From Lachnospiraceae bacterium XBB2008 (GTDB lineage Bacteria > Bacillota > Clostridia > Lachnospirales > Lachnospiraceae), in contig FMVL01000003.1 in NCBI GenBank assembly GCA_900102235.1, forward strand, positions 558,001 through 622,000: a DNA stretch of 64,000 nucleotides. The letters are read 5' to 3'. Positions 25,992 to 33,929 of this stretch are shown piece after piece. A program made the translations under genes and the position numbers. The notes under the pieces are model-generated. The model worked only from the letters and a program-made list of their open reading frames with translations. It did no database searches and was not told the origin of the DNA. Positions within the stretch are counted from its first letter, which is position 1; every line of letters begins with the position of its first letter.

Positions 25992-27021
25992 AACAACTCC
26001 GTTCCAGAGGCGTTCCCGCGGGGAGATCGGACTTAAAAGTCCGCCCCAGGACCTCATCATGGTATTTGGGTTTCATACCCGATATATTGTATGCTCTTAT
26101 GCTACGGACATTATCCGTGCTGACCTTATCGCCTGCCTTCACATCCTTAACGATAAAGAGCGATCTTCTGCAGTTGAGTTCCGCTTTCTCATCTTCGGTC
26201 GGACCGTACTCTACACTGCCGAGTGCAAGCTGAGTCTCCCTGACCGCACGCACCATATCCGCGAACTCCGCGGGTTCCATGCTGAACGCCGAATCGGCCG
26301 TGGGGATATCACGGCTTAAGCAAAAATGCTTCTCTATGACCATTGCGCCCAAGGCAGTGGCAGCGACCGCAGCGGTATGTCCCATTGAGTGGTCGGAAAG
26401 ACCGACCGGAAGATCGAACCTTTTTTTCAGATCCGGGATTATCCTCAGATTCAAGTCGGACGATACGGTAGGATAAGCACTGCAGCAGCGAAGGAGCGTG
26501 ATATCGTTGTTTCCTTCCGCACGGGCCGCCGCTACGGCTTCTTCTATCTCCTCGAGCGTTGCCATGCCCGTCGACATGATGATCGGCTTGCCTGTACGCG
26601 CAATATATCTGATCAGCGGGATGTCCGTCAGTTCAAAAGAAGCGATCTTATAGAACTCCTCCCCTATCCCTTCCAGATAATCGACCGATGTCGTATCAAA
26701 AGGCGTGGAGAGATAATCCATCCCGAGTTCTTCGCACTTTTTCTTAATGGGCTCCATCCATTCCCAGGGCGTATATGCTTCCTTATACAGGTCGTGGAGA
26801 TTATAACCGTCCCACAATCCGCCGTGTATCTGAAAAGCCTCTGTATGGCAGTCTATCGTGAGCGTATCGGCCGTATACGTCTGTGTCTTCAGGCAGTCCG
26901 CTCCGGATGCCGCCGCGGCTTCAACTATCTGAAGCGCCTGGTCCAACGAACCGCCATGATTGGCGCTCATCTCGGCTATCACATAGATTTTGCCCGAATC
27001 CCTGTATTCGTTAAACTTCAT
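25984..27021 (-). CDS. pseI: Pseudaminic acid synthase
   Basis: A 345-residue NeuB-family enzyme. It condenses phosphoenolpyruvate with 2,4-diacetamido-2,4,6-trideoxy-L-altrose to make pseudaminic acid. IAEMSANHGGSLDQALQIV starts the TIM barrel, and FQIHGGLWDGYNLHDLYKEA is a PseI-type, rather than sialic-acid NeuB-type, sequence. GLSDHSMGHTAAVAATALGA and VIEKHFCLSRD are the PEP/metal-site motifs. The last 60 residues form the SAF (antifreeze-like) domain (NVRSIRAYNISGMKPKY). The ATG follows a GGAGG site. It lies 11 bp after pseF. Product specificity is inferred from sequence type. Confidence 0.88.
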   Translation of the reverse strand: MKFNEYRDSGKIYVIAEMSANHGGSLDQALQIVEAAAASGADCLKTQTYTADTLTIDCHTEAFQIHGGLWDGYNLHDLYKEAYTPWEWMEPIKKKCEELGMDYLSTPFDTTSVDYLEGIGEEFYKIASFELTDIPLIRYIARTGKPIIMSTGMATLEEIEEAVAAARAEGNNDITLLRCCSAYPTVSSDLNLRIIPDLKKRFDLPVGLSDHSMGHTAAVAATALGAMVIEKHFCLSRDIPTADSAFSMEPAEFADMVRAVRETQLALGSVEYGPTEDEKAELNCRRSLFIVKDVKAGDKVSTDNVRSIRAYNISGMKPKYHDEVLGRTFKSDLPAGTPLERSCFE

Positions 27022-27032
27022 CTTAAACCTCC

Positions 27033-27734
27033 TCAGATCCTGCCAGTCTCGCGTAAGAACTTATACTTGAGTTCGGCAAGCGCCCAGTCGCTCTCGGTAT
27101 CTATATCCTGAGATTCGACGGGATCGATTATGTAGGGTATAGATTTTTCCATGGTTGTATCATGCTGTACCAGGAAATCGGCGTTTCTGAATATATAAAA
27201 CTGTCCGCACTCATGATAGTGCTTCTCAAGGTCCTGACTGCGCGTGGTCGCATACTCGGGGTGGAGCATCTTTACATATCCTTCACCGTCTATGTACAGA
27301 CCTCTCTGGGGAGGATAGGTGAACTCCTGCATGGGCACGATTGACTGTGCTCCGCTCTCAACGAGTATCGCAAAAGCATCCTTTAATTTATGAGCGGTCA
27401 CAAAAGGGGCGGTGGGATAAATGCAGCATCCGTACTCAAATGTGCGTCCCATATCCTCATACCGCTTAAGCACCTCTGTGATGACCTCCTCTGTCGTAGC
27501 CGTATCCGAGGAAGTCTTCTCCGATCTCATGAATGGAACTTCGGCACCGGCAGCGCGGGCGATATCGGCGATTTCATCATCCTCCGTCGACACCATGACC
27601 TCATCGAAGATACCGGACTGAATGGCTGCTTCTATCGAGTAGTTCATTATGGGTTTCCCGCAGAACTCGCGAATATTTTTGCGCGGTATCCTTTTGCTTC
27701 CTCCGCGCGCCGTAATGATAGCTATTGCGCTCAT
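27033..27734 (-). CDS. pseF: Pseudaminic acid cytidylyltransferase
   Basis: A 233-residue CMP-nonulosonate synthetase. AIITARGGSKRIPRKNIREF is the CTP-binding loop, EVMVSTEDDEIADIARAAGA follows as in PseF/NeuA, and CIYPTAPFVTAHKL plus DPVESQDIDTESDWALAE complete the family pattern. It activates pseudaminic acid with CTP for transfer. It is the first gene of the minus-strand glycan operon, with GGAGG seven bases before the ATG. Next to it are two LexA-like boxes shared with a divergent gene, one of them within 20 bp of the start codon. The neighbouring pseI and pseG support the Pse rather than Neu assignment. Confidence 0.88.
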   Translation of the reverse strand: MSAIAIITARGGSKRIPRKNIREFCGKPIMNYSIEAAIQSGIFDEVMVSTEDDEIADIARAAGAEVPFMRSEKTSSDTATTEEVITEVLKRYEDMGRTFEYGCCIYPTAPFVTAHKLKDAFAILVESGAQSIVPMQEFTYPPQRGLYIDGEGYVKMLHPEYATTRSQDLEKHYHECGQFYIFRNADFLVQHDTTMEKSIPYIIDPVESQDIDTESDWALAELKYKFLRETGRI

Positions 27735-27752
27735 AATGTCCTCCGCAAAAAT

Positions 27753-27766
27753 CGAACATATTTTCG
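27753..27766. promoter_or_regulatory. LexA-like box near pseF
   Basis: CGAACATATTTTCG differs by one base from the Bacillus SOS box CGAACATATGTTCG. It lies 19 bp upstream of the pseF start codon, where a pseF promoter is expected. Confidence 0.45.
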
Positions 27767-27774
27767 TTTTTGTA

Positions 27775-27804
27775 TTGACTTCAGAACATTTGTTCTGTTA
27801 TACT
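27775..27804 (+). promoter_or_regulatory. Promoter of the HAD gene with an internal LexA box
   Basis: TTGACT (27775-27780), an 18-bp spacer, and TATACT (27799-27804). The spacer holds GAACATTTGTTC (27784-27795), an exact GAAC-N4-GTTC SOS box flanked by one further matching base pair on each side. The hexamer ends six bases before the ATG at 27811. Confidence 0.75.
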
Positions 27805-27810
27805 GTGTCT

Positions 27811-28155
27811 ATGATGAACACCAATACTGCCATAAATTATAACATCATAGCAGTCGATTTTGACGGCACTTTGTGCGCCGAATGCTTTCCGTATATCGGT
27901 GAGCCCAACCTGCCGCTCATCTGTGCCCTTCTCGAGCAGAAGAGACTCGGCAAGAAGCTCATCCTCTGGACCTGCAGATGCGGTGACCGCTTAAGCGAAG
28001 CCGTGGAATGGTGCGCTCATCAGGGGCTTACTTTCGATGCGGTCAACGAGAACCTGCCCGAGATCATCGCTCTTTACGGCAGTGATTCCCGCAAGATCAC
28101 CGCGGATCTGTATATAGACGATAAATCCGCCCTTCCGGCGCTTACGGCTATCTGA
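27811..28155 (+). CDS. Short HAD-superfamily phosphatase-like protein
   Basis: A 114-residue protein. IIAVDFDGTLCAECFP contains HAD motif I (D-x-D-G-T), KKLILWTCRCGDRL matches motif II (Thr at the end of a strand), and ADLYIDDKSALP is a short form of motif IV (D-D). The cap domain is absent. Related small HAD proteins occur in Firmicutes and phages; the substrate is unknown. The ATG at 27811 has no ribosome site, and the promoter predicts a +1 at its A. The LexA box in that promoter suggests induction by DNA damage. Longer upstream starts run through the promoter and are unlikely. Confidence 0.75.
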   Translation: MMNTNTAINYNIIAVDFDGTLCAECFPYIGEPNLPLICALLEQKRLGKKLILWTCRCGDRLSEAVEWCAHQGLTFDAVNENLPEIIALYGSDSRKITADLYIDDKSALPALTAI

Positions 28156-28219
28156 AATCCATCAACAACACTTAATTATATCATGAGCGCATGGATCGTT
28201 GAATTCATGTTTATGTTTT

Positions 28220-28248
28220 TTGCCTTATCAGCGGATTTGGTGTATATT
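28220..28248 (+). promoter_or_regulatory. Promoter of the XRE gene, leaderless geometry
   Basis: TTGCCT (28220-28225), a 17-bp spacer and TATATT (28243-28248), which is preceded directly by TG. The hexamer ends six bases before the ATG at 28255, so the predicted +1 is the start codon A. Confidence 0.6.
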
Positions 28249-28254
28249 AGTCCC

Positions 28255-28764
28255 ATGGGTAAAAGATCTATCAAGGAAAACAAGAACATATACTTTGAGA
28301 CGCGAGAGGAAGCCGGACTCACAAGAGCACAGGCCAGCGAGCTGATAGGAACCATCAGCGAATCCCGCCTCGAGAAGATGGAGACCGGCAAGACCGCCAT
28401 ATATCCCGAGGATGTGGTCGATATGGCTGCGGCATATAAGAAGCCGGAACTCTGCAATTACTACTGCACTCATGAATGCAGGATCGGTCAGGACAGTGTC
28501 CCCGAGGTCAAGAGTTCAACTCTTTCGGAGATAGTTCTCGGGATGCTCAGTGCGCTCAATTCTCTTGATAAGCAGAAGGACCGTCTGATAGATATCACCG
28601 CCGACGGTGAGATATCCGATGACGAGCTTCCCGATTTTGCGCATATACAACAGCAGCTCGAGCAGATCGACTTAACCGTCGAATCACTCAAGCTGTGGGT
28701 TGCAAATACCATCGCCGAAGGGCGGATCGATAAGGATAAGCTCGAATCATATCTCAGAAAGTGA
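28255..28764 (+). CDS. XRE-family helix-turn-helix protein
   Basis: A 169-residue protein. The N-terminal 65 residues form an XRE-type HTH (REEAGLTRAQASELIGTISESRLEKMETGK). CNYYCTHECRIGQ places three Cys and one His near residue 75, a possible metal site. The C-terminal 80 residues are predicted helical, with a coiled-coil-like stretch (HIQQQLEQIDLTVESLKLWV). It is probably a DNA-binding regulator of unknown target. The start ATG has no ribosome site and follows a promoter-like TATATT by six bases. A strong terminator closes the gene 22 bp downstream, so it is likely monocistronic. Confidence 0.78.
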   Translation: MGKRSIKENKNIYFETREEAGLTRAQASELIGTISESRLEKMETGKTAIYPEDVVDMAAAYKKPELCNYYCTHECRIGQDSVPEVKSSTLSEIVLGMLSALNSLDKQKDRLIDITADGEISDDELPDFAHIQQQLEQIDLTVESLKLWVANTIAEGRIDKDKLESYLRK

Positions 28765-28786
28765 TCCGCTGATTTTATACAAATTA

Positions 28787-28816
28787 CGGGGCCGGAAAAC
28801 CGGCCCCGATTTTTTT
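28787..28816 (+). terminator. Rho-independent terminator of the XRE gene
   Basis: A nine-bp GC stem (28787-28795 with 28800-28808), an AAAA loop and a run of seven T residues on the plus strand. Confidence 0.92.
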
Positions 28817-28855
28817 ACGGAAAATCCAACTGTTTCCGGATCACATTACGAAATA

Positions 28856-30223
28856 TTACGGAATCAGTCCCATGATCACGATTATCAGTACAAGAACAGG
28901 AAGTACGAACTTGAAATACGGCTTAAGCCACATGGGCATCTTAATGCCGTCACCCTTGTTGGTCTCTTCCATGTATCTGTCAAATCCCCATCCGAACTTA
29001 GTCACGCAGAACAGACAGAAGATCAGCGATCCGAGAGGAAGCAAGAGGTTGCTTACTATGAAGTCCTCGGAGTCGAGCACGTCGCGCGCGCCGATAAGGT
29101 GGAGGTCGCTCCATACATTATATCCGAGCACGCAGGGAAGGCTCGCAACCAGTATGAATATCAGATTGACCGTGACTGCCTTGCCTCTGGTCCATCCGAA
29201 TTCATCCTCAAGATAAGCGATCAGGTTCTCAAATACGGCAGTTACCGTTGAGAAACTTGCAAAAGTCATGAATACGAAGAACAGGGTTCCCCAGATGCGT
29301 CCGCCGGGCATGTTCATGAATACTGTAGGCAGTGTGATGAATATGAGCGAAGGACCCTGGTCGGGCTGTACGCCGTAGCTGAAGCATGCAGGGAAAATGA
29401 TAAGTCCGGCAAGGATAGCCACGAATGTATCGAGTGCGCATACCCTGATGGCCTCGCCCGTAAGTGTCTTCTCATCGGACATATAACTTCCGAAGATCTC
29501 CAGAGCTCCGATACCGAGGCTTAATGTGAAGAAAGCCTGGTTCATCGCAGCCGACATCACGTTCCAGAGTCCGGCTTCCATGGCCTTGCTCCAATCGGGA
29601 AGCAGATAAAAACCGACACCGGCTCCTGCGCCGTCAAGCGTGAGCGAATGGATCGCAAGCACGGCTATCAGGATGAGCAGACCCGTCATCATGACCTTGT
29701 TTACCTTCTCAAGGCCTTTCTGCACACCGAAGCTTAAGACTCCGAATCCGGCGATAACGGTTATTACCATGAAGATGCCCATCTCTATGGGATCCGAAAG
29801 CATGGCACCGAATACGCCGCCGACATCCTCCGCAGCTATATTATCAAAGGTTCCGACAGCAAATTTATAGAAATAATCAAGCATCCATCCGGAAACCGTG
29901 GTGTAATACATCATCAGCAGATAGCATCCCGCGATACAGAACCATCCGTGGATATGCCACTTGCTGCCCTTCTTTTCCAAGGCTTTATATCCGGATACCG
30001 CACTTCTACGGCTTGCACGTCCGACAGCGAACTCCATGGTCATAACGGGTATTCCCATGAGTATCAAAAACAGCAGGTAAAAAAGTACGAAAACGGCACC
30101 CCCGTTCTGTCCGGTAACATAGGGGAACTTCCATACATTACCGATGCCTACTGCACATCCGGCACTTACCAGGATAAAGCCGAGACGCGAACCGAAGTTT
30201 TCTCTTTTTCTCGTTTCAGTCAT
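28856..30223 (-). CDS. Neurotransmitter:sodium symporter family transporter
   Basis: About 455 residues with eleven to twelve hydrophobic segments. RENFGSRLGFILVSAGCAVG followed by IGNVWKFPYV is the signature first helix of the SNF/NSS family, with the Na+-binding Gly/Ala/Val/Asn residues. GIPVMTMEFAVGRAS and FFTLSLGIGALEIFGSYM are also family features. It imports amino acids or amines with sodium. The ATG at 30223 is preferred to an upstream alternative because GGGAGGAG lies directly before it. It stands alone between two terminators, convergent with the XRE gene. The substrate is unknown; bacterial homologues carry tryptophan, tyrosine or leucine. Confidence 0.92.
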   Translation of the reverse strand: MTETRKRENFGSRLGFILVSAGCAVGIGNVWKFPYVTGQNGGAVFVLFYLLFLILMGIPVMTMEFAVGRASRRSAVSGYKALEKKGSKWHIHGWFCIAGCYLLMMYYTTVSGWMLDYFYKFAVGTFDNIAAEDVGGVFGAMLSDPIEMGIFMVITVIAGFGVLSFGVQKGLEKVNKVMMTGLLILIAVLAIHSLTLDGAGAGVGFYLLPDWSKAMEAGLWNVMSAAMNQAFFTLSLGIGALEIFGSYMSDEKTLTGEAIRVCALDTFVAILAGLIIFPACFSYGVQPDQGPSLIFITLPTVFMNMPGGRIWGTLFFVFMTFASFSTVTAVFENLIAYLEDEFGWTRGKAVTVNLIFILVASLPCVLGYNVWSDLHLIGARDVLDSEDFIVSNLLLPLGSLIFCLFCVTKFGWGFDRYMEETNKGDGIKMPMWLKPYFKFVLPVLVLIIVIMGLIP

Positions 30224-30288
30224 GATCTCCTCCCTCATACGCGTATTCCGGGGATAAGCTATACGCATTCCCCTTGCGTTTACACGTC

Positions 30289-30316
30289 AAAACAGGTGCG
30301 GAACACCGCACCTGTT
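30289..30316 (-). terminator. Terminator of the DUF4342 gene
   Basis: An 11-bp stem (30291-30301 with 30306-30316) and a four-base loop. On the minus strand the stem runs into four T residues, then GACG. Confidence 0.75.
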
Positions 30317-30376
30317 TGATTATGCCCTTATTTGGGATTTACGTCAAGTTTTGAAGATCCGGCCTGTGTCGTAAGA

Positions 30377-30766
30377 TCATTCAACCTCGTCTACGCTGCC
30401 GTCCTTTTTAACAACTTCGAGTTTGCATCCGAATCCGAAAGCTGCGATAGCGCCGGCGATCAGAGCCCAAGGAGCTGCTGCCAGTCCGAGGATACCGCCT
30501 ACGATACCTACATTTACGGGGATGCTTAAGAGGATCTCATCCTCTCTGCGGATCTGGATCTTATCAACGTTGCCCTCAGCTACGGTCTTTTTGAGTTTCT
30601 CGATGGCCTTCTTGGTCTCTTCCTCAAATGTACCTGTCTTGGGCTGTATCAGTTTAATGGCCTCATCAACATCTCCGTCTGCCTTCTGGAGTGCTTCCTT
30701 AGCTGTCTGATACTCAACACCTGTAAGTTCCATTACTTTTTCTACAGCTTCTAATGTGATATCCAT
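30377..30766 (-). CDS. DUF4342 protein with N-terminal UBA-like domain
   Basis: A 129-residue protein. The first 42 residues (VEKVMELTGVEYQTAKEALQ followed by KADGDVDEAI) form a UBA/TS-N-like helical bundle of the kind seen in EF-Ts and NAC proteins. The rest is the DUF4342 domain: IQIRREDEILLSIPVNVGIV, then a hydrophobic Gly/Ala-rich hairpin (GGILGLAAAPWALIAGAIAA). The family function is unknown. The hydrophobic segment may insert in, or lie on, the membrane. An AGGAG site precedes the ATG, and a TATAAT about 85 bp upstream plus a downstream terminator make it a single-gene unit. Confidence 0.85.
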   Translation of the reverse strand: MDITLEAVEKVMELTGVEYQTAKEALQKADGDVDEAIKLIQPKTGTFEEETKKAIEKLKKTVAEGNVDKIQIRREDEILLSIPVNVGIVGGILGLAAAPWALIAGAIAAFGFGCKLEVVKKDGSVDEVE

Positions 30767-30849
30767 TATGTTTCTCCTTCCGCGACTTTAAGCCGCCACT
30801 ACATTGCCTTTGAGTTCTTATCGCCCGTCTTCGTCCTTGCGATGAACTC

Positions 30850-30855
30850 ATTATA
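30850..30855 (-). promoter_or_regulatory. Putative -10 of the DUF4342 gene
   Basis: Minus-strand TATAAT, predicting a leader of about 78 bases. The -35 is poor, so confidence is limited. Confidence 0.5.
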
Positions 30856-30935
30856 CTATGTATTCTAACACATCCGTATATCATATGTCGCAAGATAGGG
30901 TGTCTTATTTTTCTTATATTACGAAAACAGGGGGC

Positions 30936-32006
30936 TTATCTCGTATGTGACTTGCAGATAGCTTCCCAGAGGCCGTTTAAGTATGTGGCGCCGAGTGCTC
31001 TGTCATATAATCCGTAGCCGGGCATAGCCACTTCGTCCCATATCATCCTTCCGTGGTCGGGACGTATCGGACCGTCGAAGCCGATCTCATACAATGCCTC
31101 CATGATGGCATACATGTCGAAAGAGCCGTCGGAAGAAAGATGAGCCGCTTCCTCAAAGTCATCATCGGAGTTGAATTTCAGGTTCCTCACATGAGCAAAA
31201 TGGAGCCTGCCCTTCAGCGCTCTGATCATGGTAGGCAGATCGTTGGCCCTGTTGGTTCCGTATGAGCCTGCGCAGAACGTCACGCCGTTATGCGGATTGT
31301 CTACCATCTTCATCATGCGCATTATATTGTCTAAGTTGATTATGATCCTGGGAAGACCGAACACGCTCCACGCGGGATCGTCGGGGTGGATCGCCATATT
31401 GATATCGTACTCGTCACATACGGGCATGATCCTTTCCAGGAAGTATTTAAGATTATCAAAAAGCTTCTCTTCGTCCACATCTTTGTACATATCAAAGAGT
31501 TCGCTGATCTTTTCCATTCTCTCGGGTTCCCAGCCGGGGAGTATTGCCCCGTTGGCATCTCCTTTAATGGAGGCGAACATATCCTGCGGATCGATGGAAT
31601 CTATGGTTTTCTGTGAGTAAGCCAGAACCGTGGAACCGTCGGGACGGACCCTTGCAAGCTCCGTTCTGGTCCAGTCGAATACGGGCATGAAGTTGTAACA
31701 TACCAGATGTATGTCTTCTTTGCCCAGGTTTTCAAGTGTGGTGATGTAGTTATCTATGTACTGATCTCTGTCAGGAGTTCCGACCTTGATGGCATCATGG
31801 ATGTTGACAGACTCTATTCCGCTGATATGCAGTCCGGATGCTTCCACTTCCTCTTTAAGAGCGTGTATGCGCTCCTGAGTCCAAACCTCACCGGGTTCGG
31901 TATCATACAGAGTGGTGATCACGCCTGTCACGCCGGGAATCTGTCTGATCTGTTTTAAGGTCACCGTATCAAAACCGGTTCCAAACCATCTGAAAGTCAT
32001 TTCCAT
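30936..32006 (-). CDS. uxuA: Mannonate dehydratase
   Basis: About 356 residues. It dehydrates D-mannonate to 2-keto-3-deoxygluconate in glucuronate breakdown. The start MEMTFRWFGTGFDTVTLKQI is the standard UxuA N-terminus, where Arg and Trp lie near the substrate. CDEYDINMAIHPDDPAW and FCAGSYGTNRAND carry metal-binding His/Asp and Cys residues, and HFAHVRNLK plus IRPDHGRM the second His pair and catalytic Asp/His. The ATG at 32006 is chosen for its family fit and a CGGAGA site. It is the last gene after an LplABC-like transporter and a GntR regulator, so imported glucuronides probably feed it. Confidence 0.93.
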   Translation of the reverse strand: MEMTFRWFGTGFDTVTLKQIRQIPGVTGVITTLYDTEPGEVWTQERIHALKEEVEASGLHISGIESVNIHDAIKVGTPDRDQYIDNYITTLENLGKEDIHLVCYNFMPVFDWTRTELARVRPDGSTVLAYSQKTIDSIDPQDMFASIKGDANGAILPGWEPERMEKISELFDMYKDVDEEKLFDNLKYFLERIMPVCDEYDINMAIHPDDPAWSVFGLPRIIINLDNIMRMMKMVDNPHNGVTFCAGSYGTNRANDLPTMIRALKGRLHFAHVRNLKFNSDDDFEEAAHLSSDGSFDMYAIMEALYEIGFDGPIRPDHGRMIWDEVAMPGYGLYDRALGATYLNGLWEAICKSHTR

Positions 32007-32023
32007 ATTTGCATTTCTCCGTT

Positions 32024-32039
32024 CCCGTGATATCACGGG
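32024..32039. promoter_or_regulatory. 16-bp perfect palindrome upstream of uxuA
   Basis: CCCGTGATATCACGGG, symmetric without a loop, 17 bp upstream of the uxuA start and partly next to its ribosome site. It suits a dimeric repressor site better than an RNA hairpin. Its regulator is unknown and it does not resemble the TTGTATACAA palindrome before the GntR gene. Confidence 0.5.
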
Positions 32040-32060
32040 TATCTTTTTCTTTTCTGTAAC

Positions 32061-32088
32061 GGAGGCTCCACCGGATGATGGAGCCTCC
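32061..32088 (-). other. Intercistronic stem-loop after the binding-protein gene
   Basis: A perfect 10-bp stem (32061-32070 with 32079-32088) and eight-base loop, with no T run on either strand. Such hairpins after binding-protein genes often stabilise the upstream mRNA end or cause partial termination, so the lipoprotein is made in excess over downstream UxuA. Confidence 0.6.
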
Positions 32089-32122
32089 ACTTGTAATACT
32101 ATACTTTATTTACAGAATCTAA

Positions 32123-33868
32123 TCAAAGATTGTCTGATGAGTATGTAGCCTCCCAGGCTTCGGTTCTTTCATCTATGATAGCCTGTCCGCCTGCTGCGAG
32201 ATACTCGTCCATACCCTGATCCCAAACGCTGTCGAAATCAGCTTCTGAAGCAACAACTGCCTTATCATATGTCTGATCTCTCTTGCCGTCGAGGTCTGTT
32301 CCTTCTGTCTCGGCCTGGATATCGCCAACTGAAGGAGTCTTGGGAGTCTTAGCGTCAACCATAGCTACTTCGATCGCATTCTTTACATCATCGGGATTAA
32401 CATCTGAGTAAGAATATGCGAGTGAAAGCTTTGTAAGCTCCGGATCAGTAAGTCTTAAACCGTTGCAGTTGATGGTCATGTCGATGTTCTTACCGGAGTT
32501 CTGGAACCAGTCATGATGTGCATCATCGGGCTGCTGAAGAACGATTGCGCCGCTTGCTGAATCAACAGTATGGAGCACGCCTTCGTCACCGATCTGGAGA
32601 TACTGAACAACTTCAGGATCTGACATGAACTCAAGGTAGCAAAGAGATGCGATGGGCTCTTCGTTGGTTGCAGGGAAGAATACTTTACGGTCACCGGTAT
32701 TTGAATAGGTGTACTTGTTGTATCCGCCGTTCTTGTCTTCGAATGTGTTGATTGCTACAAACTTAGCGTCATCGCCGAACTGAGCAGCGAGCGTTGCGTT
32801 GATGGAATCCTTACCATTTCTGAAAGGATAGTCATAGTTGTGGATGAATGCTCCGACGAAACCGGCCTTGATCATATCATCTTCGGTTGTGTCGTCAGCT
32901 GTATGTACTGCGAAATCTTTCCATACAAGGCCTTCATTGTACCAGTGGTTGAGAAGTCTGATGGCTTCCTTGGTTCCGTTCTGTGTGAATGCTCTGCTGT
33001 CATATCCGTTCACATAGTATTCTTTATCGGAGATGCCGGGATCCATGAAGGACTCGATAAGGGTAGCTGCTCTCCAGCCTACATCATAAGAGATGGAAAG
33101 GGGAACCATCTTGGATGCGTCTGAGCCGAGCAGAGTATCTGCGTTGTCTCTGAATGCTATAAGGCAATCCTCGAACTCCTGCTTGGTGGTAGGAGTGTCA
33201 AGTCCGAGGGTATCAAGCCAATCCTGACGGATGAATGTGTTGATACGGCAGATCTCATTTCTCTTACCTTCGATTGCCCACAGGGTTCCCTTGTTGGGAT
33301 CGAGATCCTGATATACAACATCATCGCCGAGCCAGTCAAACATGCTGGGAACGAGGTCCTTGTTCTCCTCAAGAAGGGGAGCCAAGTCGATAACGCCGCC
33401 CATGTCAGCATAGGTCTGGATTGCGCTGTAGTTGTAGGTGTAGCAGATATCAGGTGCTGTCTGTGAAGCGAGCAGGTTGTTGATATCATCACCCTCTGTC
33501 CAACGGGGAACAGTTACGAATTCAACTTCTACATTGTAACGGTCGAGCATCTGCTCCTGGATCCACTTTGTCCAGGCGTTGTCGCCTGCCTCTGTACCAC
33601 CGTCAACATTACGGTCATACAGCTCAACACGGATGTGTCTGGTATCAACGAACTTACCATCCTGCATTCCGCGCTCATCGGGGCCGGCAGCCTCAGTGGT
33701 CTCGGTGGTTTCTTCTGCTGCAGCAGTATCAGTGCTTGCTGTCTCCTCAGCAGCGGCAGGTGCAGCGGGTTCAGCTGCGGGCTGTTCAGTTGTGCCGGTG
33801 CTTCCGCATGCAGCAAGGCTGAAGATCATTGATGCTGCGAGCATAAATGATAATACTTTCTTCCTCAT
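32123..33868 (-). CDS. Sugar ABC transporter substrate-binding lipoprotein
   Basis: A 581-residue lipoprotein. The signal peptide MRKKVLSFMLAASMIFSLAAC ends in an LAAC lipobox. A Thr/Glu/Ala-rich linker of about 45 residues follows (TEQPAAEPAAPAAAEETAST), tethering the domain to the membrane. The ligand-binding body is of the LplA-like family 1 type: LLASQTAPDICYTYNYSAIQ and KRNEICRINTFIRQDWLDTL. These bind oligosaccharides such as aldouronates for import. It lies downstream of two matching permease genes and upstream of uxuA. No ATPase gene is nearby, so a shared MsmX-type ATPase encoded elsewhere is expected. Confidence 0.92.
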   Translation of the reverse strand: MRKKVLSFMLAASMIFSLAACGSTGTTEQPAAEPAAPAAAEETASTDTAAAEETTETTEAAGPDERGMQDGKFVDTRHIRVELYDRNVDGGTEAGDNAWTKWIQEQMLDRYNVEVEFVTVPRWTEGDDINNLLASQTAPDICYTYNYSAIQTYADMGGVIDLAPLLEENKDLVPSMFDWLGDDVVYQDLDPNKGTLWAIEGKRNEICRINTFIRQDWLDTLGLDTPTTKQEFEDCLIAFRDNADTLLGSDASKMVPLSISYDVGWRAATLIESFMDPGISDKEYYVNGYDSRAFTQNGTKEAIRLLNHWYNEGLVWKDFAVHTADDTTEDDMIKAGFVGAFIHNYDYPFRNGKDSINATLAAQFGDDAKFVAINTFEDKNGGYNKYTYSNTGDRKVFFPATNEEPIASLCYLEFMSDPEVVQYLQIGDEGVLHTVDSASGAIVLQQPDDAHHDWFQNSGKNIDMTINCNGLRLTDPELTKLSLAYSYSDVNPDDVKNAIEVAMVDAKTPKTPSVGDIQAETEGTDLDGKRDQTYDKAVVASEADFDSVWDQGMDEYLAAGGQAIIDERTEAWEATYSSDNL

Positions 33869-33929
33869 TTCTCTCCTCCTTTTTTAATGAGTTAAAATGT
33901 ATGAATTCACGCTGACTTATATCAGGCGT

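Noticed and set aside
25992-26060. Longer ATG start for pseG
   Set aside because: It would add a 23-residue tail not found in the family and lie wholly inside pseI. The TTG at 25991 has a good ribosome site and the right N-terminus.
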